7,054 nt of DNA, from contig JAJCXU010000221.1 in NCBI GenBank assembly GCA_029263275.1, positions 1 through 7,054 on the forward strand, written 5' to 3'. Each line of letters begins with the position of its first letter. Within the stretch, counting starts at the first letter, position 1. Below, piece by piece: positions 1 to 4,620 of the stretch. Both the position numbers and the translations under genes were made by a program. The DNA is from Ilumatobacter sp. Lineage in GTDB: Bacteria > Actinomycetota > Acidimicrobiia > Acidimicrobiales > Ilumatobacteraceae. The notes under the pieces are model-generated. The model made no database searches, was not told the origin of the DNA, and was given only the letters and a program-made list of their open reading frames with translations.

Positions 1-583
1 TGGCCCACAGTTGTTCGAGTTCGGCGACATCCAGGTCGGTACCGGGACGCAGTGGATGGATGCCGCAGACGAAGAGTGCTTCGGCCCGATACACGTTGCC
101 GACGCCCGCGAGGACTGACTGATCCATCAGCAGGTCGCCAATACCGCGCTTCGACCGTTGGATCTTGTCGAACATCTTCTGTGTGCTCTGACGAGGTTTG
201 ATCGGATCGGGACCCAGGCGCGCCAGGATCTTGGTGCGTACCGACGGGTCGTCGACCGAGCAGACAGTCGGTCCGGCCAAGTCGATCGTCGTCGTGTCGG
301 CTGCGAGGCGCATTCGAACGGCGCCACGTGGTTCGGGGCTGTTCTCGCCGGTGTGCACTGTGAACTTGCCGAAGAGGCCGAGATGTACGTGGCCGACCTC
401 TCCGGTGGACCAGTGGTAGAAGAGATGCTTGCCGTGAGGCTCGATCTTGTCGAGCACGGCGCCGTCGACTCGTTCGGCGTCACCGGCGAATCGTCCCTGC
501 GGGCTCGAGACGCGGACCTTCCGCCCAGCCAGCAATGTGCCGTGGTCCTTCGCAATCTTGTGAATCGTGTGTCCTTCTGGCAC
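1..583 (-). CDS. nei1: Fpg/Nei-family DNA glycosylase, Nei1-like (3' end outside window)
   Basis: This is the N-terminal 194 residues of a bifunctional DNA glycosylase/AP lyase that removes oxidised bases in base excision repair. It opens with V(M)PEGHTIH. After removal of the initiator, Pro2 is the family's Schiff-base nucleophile and Glu3 the catalytic acid. Lys52 in PHGKHLF is the conserved beta-hairpin lysine. The helix-two-turn-helix DNA-binding segment appears at about residues 147-171, with GVGNVYR carrying the conserved Asn163, preceded by ARLGPDP. The C-terminal zinc finger would lie beyond base 1. The pattern PEGHT, SSPQGRF, LGPDP, LLMDQ matches my recollection of mycobacterial Nei1 (about 268 residues) better than MutM/Fpg. 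The GTG at 583 is chosen because the catalytic proline must be residue 2. No Shine-Dalgarno is seen, and a TACGCT box lies 7 bases upstream. The gene diverges from the glcF-like gene. Confidence 0.93.
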   Translation of the reverse strand, partial: MPEGHTIHKIAKDHGTLLAGRKVRVSSPQGRFAGDAERVDGAVLDKIEPHGKHLFYHWSTGEVGHVHLGLFGKFTVHTGENSPEPRGAVRMRLAADTTTIDLAGPTVCSVDDPSVRTKILARLGPDPIKPRQSTQKMFDKIQRSKRGIGDLLMDQSVLAGVGNVYRAEALFVCGIHPLRPGTDLDVAELEQLWA

Positions 584-590
584 GACGGGC

Positions 591-596
591 AGCGTA
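591..596 (-). promoter_or_regulatory. Candidate -10 box of nei1, leaderless type
   Basis: Read on the minus strand this is TACGCT, matching the TANNNT form of actinobacterial -10 boxes. Seven bases separate it from the GTG start of the glycosylase gene, so transcription would begin at or next to the start codon. No convincing -35 is seen, and the supposed -35 zone falls on the opposing -10 box. Confidence 0.4.
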
Positions 597-614
597 CGGG
601 CGGACCGACCTGCG

Positions 615-620
615 TACGCT
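615..620 (+). promoter_or_regulatory. Candidate -10 box of glcF, leaderless type
   Basis: TACGCT (TANNNT form) ends 6 bases before the GTG at 627. A leaderless transcript starting at that GTG would explain the missing ribosome binding site. It is the mirror image of the nei1 box at 591-596, so polymerase could probably not occupy both at once. This is inference from spacing and consensus only. Confidence 0.4.
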
Positions 621-626
621 GGCGTG

Positions 627-1802
627 GTGCGCGACGGTGTTCTCAACCTTGACCCGAACAAGTTGTCGACCTGCGTGTCGTGTGGGTTGTGTCTGCCGCA
701 TTGCCCGACATTCCGAGTGTCGGGCGAAGAGGCGTACTCGCCACGGGGTCGGATCGATGCGATGCGGGCCGTCGAGTCGGGTGCGCTCCCGATCGACGAC
801 ACCTTCGTCGACTTCATGGAGACCTGCGTGCAGTGCCGAGGGTGCGAACCCGCGTGCCCGAGTGGCGTGCAGTTCGGCGCGTTGATGGAAGGCACGAGGG
901 CTGCGCTTGCATCGTCGAAGCGGATCACGCCGTGGTGGCAGCGCTTGGCGTTCAGGGTGTTGTCCCGACATCGGCTGTTGCTCGTGGGGTCGTCGGTTCT
1001 GGCCGTCGCCCAGCGGATGCGCCTCGTTCCAAAGCGGCTCGGGCTGGCATCGCTGCCAATTCGACGTCCAGCTCCGGTGACGGCCACCGGGAACGACGTG
1101 TGGCTGTTCACCGGGTGTGTGATGGATGCGTGGCAACGCGAGACCCATGCGAACACCGCCAAGCTCATCACGGCGGTGGGGGAGACGTACGCCATCCCGT
1201 CCGCCGGGGGCGGATGCTGCGGGGCACTGCACGTTCACGCGGGTCTCGACGACGAGACACGCCAGCTTGCCGCGGGAGTGATGGCCTCGATGCCCGGTGA
1301 TGCGCCAATCGTCGTCAACTCAGCAGGATGTGGCGCAGCGATGAAGGACTACGGACACCTGCTCGGGAACCCAGACGCCGCAGCGTTCAGCGCACGAGTG
1401 ATCGACGTGAACGAATACCTGGCTGAGCGCGTCGATCGGCTGCCCACCATGGCGGGCTCGCGGTCAACCGTGATCGTCCAGGATCCATGCCACCTGCGCC
1501 ATGTGCAGCGCGTGGTCGATCCGGTGCGCGCGCTGTTGGGACACGTCGCGTCGGTTGTCGAACTCGATGACGATGGCCTGTGCTGTGGTGCTGGCGGGGC
1601 GTATTCGGCGCTGCAGCCGGAACTCGCCGGGCAAATCCGAAAGCGCAAGGTCGACTCGATCACCCGCGCCACAACTCGCAGCGATGCCTCGCTGCTTGCC
1701 AGCGCCAATCCGGGCTGCTCAATGCACCTGACCGCGGTACTCGGCGACGACCTGACGGTGCGTCATCCGGTCGACATCGTGGCTGACGCACTGGACCTCT
1801 GA
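627..1802 (+). CDS. glcF: Glycolate oxidase iron-sulfur subunit (GlcF-like)
   Basis: A 391-residue Fe-S protein that likely passes electrons from a flavoprotein (GlcD-type glycolate/2-hydroxy-acid dehydrogenase) to the respiratory chain at the membrane. Two 4Fe-4S motifs are complete: CVSCGLCLPHCP (Cys16, 19, 22, 26) and CVQCRGCEPACP (Cys67, 70, 73, 77). Two cysteine-rich CCG domains follow. The first has Cys164, the Cys197-Cys198 pair (GGGCCG) and Cys235; the second has DPCH (Cys288), the Cys319-Cys320 pair (GLCCGAGG) and PGC (Cys364). This order and the length of about 400 fit GlcF. GTG 627 is preferred because the upstream TACGCT box places a transcription start there; GTG 624 is equally readable. 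An open frame back to GTG 567 would overlap nei1 and adds no conserved sequence. No GlcD partner is in the window. A related 4Fe-4S/CCG oxidoreductase subunit is the main alternative. Confidence 0.9.
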   Translation: MRDGVLNLDPNKLSTCVSCGLCLPHCPTFRVSGEEAYSPRGRIDAMRAVESGALPIDDTFVDFMETCVQCRGCEPACPSGVQFGALMEGTRAALASSKRITPWWQRLAFRVLSRHRLLLVGSSVLAVAQRMRLVPKRLGLASLPIRRPAPVTATGNDVWLFTGCVMDAWQRETHANTAKLITAVGETYAIPSAGGGCCGALHVHAGLDDETRQLAAGVMASMPGDAPIVVNSAGCGAAMKDYGHLLGNPDAAAFSARVIDVNEYLAERVDRLPTMAGSRSTVIVQDPCHLRHVQRVVDPVRALLGHVASVVELDDDGLCCGAGGAYSALQPELAGQIRKRKVDSITRATTRSDASLLASANPGCSMHLTAVLGDDLTVRHPVDIVADALDL

Positions 1803-1803
1803 G

Positions 1804-2013
1804 ATGGCCGATTACGGATCGCTCGCCGATCGCCTCGCAGCAGTCGGTGCCGACATCGACGAGATCGCGTTCGATTCGCTGCGTGAAGCGGTTGCCGATG
1901 GCGAGATCGAACGACCTGCCGACGACAAGAGGTTGATGCAAGCACGCCGGGCCATCGAGAAGGCGGCAGCGATCCTGCGGCAACTCGATGGCGGCGACTC
2001 CGGTGACTGGTAG
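1804..2013 (+). CDS. Small protein of unknown function, coupled to glcF
   Basis: A 69-residue hypothetical protein that I do not recognise. It is soluble, charged and predicted mostly helical, with no signal peptide, membrane segment, cysteine or known motif. A basic helix-like stretch (DDKRLMQARRAIEKAAAIL, about residues 39-57) follows an acidic N-terminal half (GADIDEIAFDSLREAV). Its ATG begins one base after the glcF TGA (TGAGATG), so translation by reinitiation or coupling is likely. The only possible ribosome-binding trace is a GGA about 8 bases upstream, inside glcF. The coupling and coding-like composition argue that it is real, and co-translation suggests a role near GlcF, such as accessory subunit or assembly factor, but nothing in its own sequence shows this. 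It ends just before the palindrome at 2020-2052. Confidence 0.6.
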   Translation: MADYGSLADRLAAVGADIDEIAFDSLREAVADGEIERPADDKRLMQARRAIEKAAAILRQLDGGDSGDW

Positions 2014-2019
2014 AGACAG

Positions 2020-2052
2020 AGTTACGAAAGGGGCCTGACCCCATGCGTAACT
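2020..2052. repeat. Two-tier palindrome between convergent genes (REP-like or bidirectional terminator)
   Basis: An outer 7-bp perfect arm pair, AGTTACG (2020-2026) and CGTAACT (2046-2052), encloses an inner GGGG (2030-2033)/CCCC (2039-2042) pair around CCTGA. An AAA/ATG internal loop separates the two stems. It occupies the whole gap between the 69-residue gene (stop ends 2013) and the LOG gene, and overlaps two bases of the LOG stop codon. No T-run follows on either strand, so it is not a textbook intrinsic terminator. The GGGGTCAGGCCCC core read on the minus strand resembles dispersed REP-like intergenic palindromes seen in many bacteria. That comparison is from memory, and only one copy is visible here. 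Confidence 0.65.
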
Positions 2053-3073
2053 ATTTGGTGGAGGTGTTCAGTTCGCCGATGAGGCGGATGATGTCGCCGT
2101 ATCCGTGCTTGGTGAAGTGGAACGCGATGCGCTCGAGATCGAGTTTGTCGTCGTCACGGATCTCGATCTTGTAGGGCTCGGCGCGGTGAATGTCGCCGTC
2201 GACGACCAGATGGCCGTAGCGCTCGTTGAGAACAGCGAGCTGGTCATCGGTCGGCGCCTGGCGCATTCGCATCACCATGTGGTCACCGACGAACCGAACA
2301 GAGTCGTAGTTCGCGTAGAACTCGTCGATGATCCGGCACGCTTCATCGCAGGAGTCCGTGATCGTGTACAAGTCCGTGTCACCCGCTGAAACCAGCCCGC
2401 GCCGAACGAGTTGCTGCATCAGACCATCGACGGCCTCCCAGTACGGGTCTCCAGGGGCGTCGAGCAGCACGATGGGCACCGGAACGCCCTTGCCCGTTTG
2501 TGTGAGCGTGAGCAGTTCGAAGGTCTCGTCGAGTGTCCCGACGCCGCCGGGAAGGCACACAAATCCCTGTGACTCCTTGATCAACATCAGCTTGCGTGTG
2601 AAGAAGTACTTCATCGACACGTGTTTGTCGTCGTCAGCGATGATCGAGTTGGCACCGGTCTCGAACGGGAGACGAATCGACACGCCGATCGAGTTCTCGA
2701 CGCCTGCGCCCTCCATCCCGGCCTGCATGATCCCCGGACCCGCTCCGGTCACGGTCATCCAGCCACGATCGGCCAGCGCTGCGGCGAGATTGCGAGCCTG
2801 CGCGTAGAGCGGGTCATCAGGCTTGGTCCGAGCTGAACCGAAGATCGAGACCTTACGTTCGTTCTTGTACGGCTTGAACATCTCGTAGGCATCGCGCATC
2901 TCCGCGAGTGCCGCGGTCGCAATCTTGAGGTCGAGCGTGTCAGGCTGGTCGGTGATGAGACCGAGCGCTTCGGAAACCAACTCTGTCGCGAGTCGAACAG
3001 ATCCGGAAACTCCCAGTTCTTCGACGATTTCCCGGGCGCGAGCCTCAGCAGATTCAGATACACCTGATGTCAT
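2051..3073 (-). CDS. LOG-family Rossmann-fold nucleotide-binding protein (long form)
   Basis: A 340-residue cytoplasmic protein of the LOG (lysine decarboxylase-like, TIGR00730-type) family. Characterised members hydrolyse nucleoside 5'-monophosphates to free base and ribose 5-phosphate. Visible signatures in order: KVSIFGSAR (residues 74-82) starting the Rossmann core, GAGPGIM (110-116), FFTRKLML (157-164) with the conserved Arg160, and PGGVGTLDE (175-183), the hallmark PGGxGTxxE. About 70 N-terminal and about 100 C-terminal residues extend beyond the core found in short (about 190-residue) plant-type LOGs, so this is the long subclass. Substrate (cytokinin nucleotide, purine or pyrimidine monophosphate) cannot be read from sequence. 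The ATG at 3073 is the only good start before the core and has no Shine-Dalgarno. It overlaps the start of the divergent oxidoreductase gene and is preceded by TAGAAT. Confidence 0.92.
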   Translation of the reverse strand: MTSGVSESAEARAREIVEELGVSGSVRLATELVSEALGLITDQPDTLDLKIATAALAEMRDAYEMFKPYKNERKVSIFGSARTKPDDPLYAQARNLAAALADRGWMTVTGAGPGIMQAGMEGAGVENSIGVSIRLPFETGANSIIADDDKHVSMKYFFTRKLMLIKESQGFVCLPGGVGTLDETFELLTLTQTGKGVPVPIVLLDAPGDPYWEAVDGLMQQLVRRGLVSAGDTDLYTITDSCDEACRIIDEFYANYDSVRFVGDHMVMRMRQAPTDDQLAVLNERYGHLVVDGDIHRAEPYKIEIRDDDKLDLERIAFHFTKHGYGDIIRLIGELNTSTK

Positions 3074-4616
3074 GGAGAATGGATTCTACGGCTCGAAGAA
3101 GCTGGGTGCTGCGCTCGGCTTGCTGGCGACGGCCGTTGGCCTTGCGGCAGCAGAACTCATCGTCGGACTCGTGCGCGGGTCGTCGTCGCCGGTGGTGCCC
3201 GTCGGCCAGGAGTTCATCGACTGGACCCCGAAGTGGTTGAAGGACTGGGCGATCGAGCAGTTCGGTACGAGCGACAAGGCGGTGCTCGTGTCGGGCGCTC
3301 TGATCGTGGTGCTTGGGCTCGGCGCGGTGGTTGGCATCTTGATGATGCGCGGCGAGCGCGCCGGGGCGTTTGCGCTCACCGGCATCGTCGGCGTGGTTGG
3401 CGCCTGGGCCGTGCTGATCCGGCCCGACCCGACGCTGGCCAAGCTGCTCCCGACCATCGTTGGCGCCGGCGTCTCGATTGCCGTGCTCTGGTGGCTTGGG
3501 CCCAAGCCCGAAGTCTCCGAAGAAGACGGTCGCAGAATCATGATGGGCGTCGACCGACGTCAATTCATCACGGGTGCGGTCACGGTCGGATCCGCAGCAG
3601 CGGTCACCGGCGGCGTTGGACGAGTGCTGCAGCGGCGGTTCGAGGTGAACGAGGAGCGTGCGAACCTCTCGTTGCCTGAGGTGGAGAACGCGACGCAGAT
3701 TGTTGCGAGCGACTATGAACTGGGCATCGAGGGCATCGAGTCCTTCGTGGTGCCAAACGACAACTTCTATCGCATCGACACGGCACTCGTTGTCCCCCAA
3801 GTTCGGGTCGACACCTGGAAGCTGCAGATCGACGGCCTCGTCGACAACCCGATCGAGCTGACGTTCGACGACCTGCTCGCTCGTCCCCAGATCGAGCGGC
3901 ACATCACCTTGTCGTGTGTGTCGAATCAAGTCGGCGGAAACCTGGTCGGCAATGCGCTGTGGCAAGGCGTGCTGCTCAAGGACATCCTCGACGAGGCTGG
4001 TGTGCAGCCTGAGGCCGAACAGGTGGTCAGCCGATCGATCGACGGATGGACCTGTGGCAGCCCCCTCGAATCGATCATGGACGGCCGCGACGCGATGCTC
4101 GCGATAGCGATGAATGGCGAACCGCTGCCGGCGCAGCATGGCTACCCGGTTCGCATCGTCGTTCCGGGCTTGTTCGGGTACGTGTCAGCAACCAAGTGGG
4201 TGACCGACATCCGACTCACCCGCTGGGACGAGTTCGACGCCTACTGGATCCCGCGTGGTTGGTCGAAACTGGGCCCGGTCAAGACGATGGCGCGCATCGA
4301 CACCCCGCGCAGCGGTGCGACCAAGTCCGGAGAGGTCGCGATCGGCGGCGTTGCTTGGGCGGTACATCGCGGCGTCTCGAAGGTGCAGATCCGGATTGAC
4401 GAAGGCGAGTGGCGCGATGCCGAGATCGCCTCGGTGCCCTCCAACGACACCTGGGTTCAGTGGGTGTACCGCCTGAACGACGTCGAGCCACGCAAGCACA
4501 CCATCGAGGCGCGAGCCTTTGATGGCATGGGTGAGCCGCAGCCATCAGAACCGACAGCTGTAGCTCCCAACGGCGCGCAGGGCTACCACCGAATCTCCCT
4601 CACGATCGAGGGCTGA
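3072..4616 (+). CDS. Membrane-anchored molybdenum-dependent oxidoreductase, sulfite oxidase family
   Basis: A 514-residue protein with a polytopic membrane anchor fused to a sulfite-oxidase-fold catalytic part. Hydrophobic segments lie at about residues 11-34, 70-92, 98-116 and 124-142. A fifth (165-185) directly follows a twin-arginine-like DRRQF (Arg162-Arg163). With a cytoplasmic N-terminus, four helices leave the RR motif inside and the catalytic domain outside. The molybdopterin domain spans about 210-400; ITLSCVSNQVGG carries Cys282, the expected Mo ligand. The last 115 or so residues resemble the Ig-like Mo-co dimerisation domain. Homologues are common in actinobacteria; the physiological substrate is unknown, and sulfite is only one possibility. 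Since an ATG-initiated open frame back to 2925 would run antisense through LOG with Ser/Arg-rich non-conserved sequence, ATG 3072 is chosen, just before the first helix. No haem-binding site or cytochrome gene is nearby. No Shine-Dalgarno is seen. Confidence 0.92.
   Translation: MENGFYGSKKLGAALGLLATAVGLAAAELIVGLVRGSSSPVVPVGQEFIDWTPKWLKDWAIEQFGTSDKAVLVSGALIVVLGLGAVVGILMMRGERAGAFALTGIVGVVGAWAVLIRPDPTLAKLLPTIVGAGVSIAVLWWLGPKPEVSEEDGRRIMMGVDRRQFITGAVTVGSAAAVTGGVGRVLQRRFEVNEERANLSLPEVENATQIVASDYELGIEGIESFVVPNDNFYRIDTALVVPQVRVDTWKLQIDGLVDNPIELTFDDLLARPQIERHITLSCVSNQVGGNLVGNALWQGVLLKDILDEAGVQPEAEQVVSRSIDGWTCGSPLESIMDGRDAMLAIAMNGEPLPAQHGYPVRIVVPGLFGYVSATKWVTDIRLTRWDEFDAYWIPRGWSKLGPVKTMARIDTPRSGATKSGEVAIGGVAWAVHRGVSKVQIRIDEGEWRDAEIASVPSNDTWVQWVYRLNDVEPRKHTIEARAFDGMGEPQPSEPTAVAPNGAQGYHRISLTIEG
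3083..3088 (-). promoter_or_regulatory. Candidate -10 box of the LOG gene, leaderless type
   Basis: On the minus strand this reads TAGAAT, a strong match to the actinobacterial TANNNT -10 box. Nine bases separate it from the LOG ATG, so the mRNA would begin at or just before the start codon. It lies inside codons 4-6 of the divergent oxidoreductase gene. No -35 match is visible. Inferred from consensus and spacing. Confidence 0.45.
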
Positions 4617-4620
4617 GTCG

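Larger units (their letters stand above)
590..621. promoter_or_regulatory. Inverted repeat in the nei1/glcF divergent promoter region
   Basis: Two perfect 9-bp arms, CAGCGTACG (590-598) and CGTACGCTG (613-621), are separated by 14 bases. Each arm contains the self-palindrome CGTACG, so GCGTACG also recurs as a direct repeat exactly 20 bp apart (592-598 and 612-618), about two helical turns. It fills nearly all of the 43 bp between the two divergent starts. It may be an operator for a dimeric regulator, or two symmetric outward-facing -10 boxes, or both. The repeat is seen directly; the regulatory role is inferred. Confidence 0.6.

Noticed and set aside
567..626. Longer GlcF frame starting at GTG 567
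   Set aside because: It would overlap nei1 codons and the promoter repeat, and the extra residues look nothing like GlcF; conservation begins at the first cysteine motif.
480..1238. 252-residue minus-strand open frame
   Set aside because: Antisense to glcF and in another frame of nei1; rich in Arg, His and Pro as expected for a GC-rich shadow, with no recognisable domain.
2925..3071. N-terminal extension of the oxidoreductase frame to ATG 2925
   Set aside because: The 49 extra residues are Ser/Arg-rich and lie antisense to the well-supported LOG N-terminus; ATG 3072 directly precedes the first membrane helix.
3054..4139. 361-residue minus-strand open frame
   Set aside because: Lies opposite the oxidoreductase coding region; His/Arg/Asp-rich with no motif, a shadow of a strongly supported gene.
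4597..4612. Stem CCCTC/GAGGG with a 6-base loop at the end of the oxidoreductase gene, considered as terminator
   Set aside because: Only 5 bp, inside coding sequence, and without a following T-run; easily chance at this GC content.
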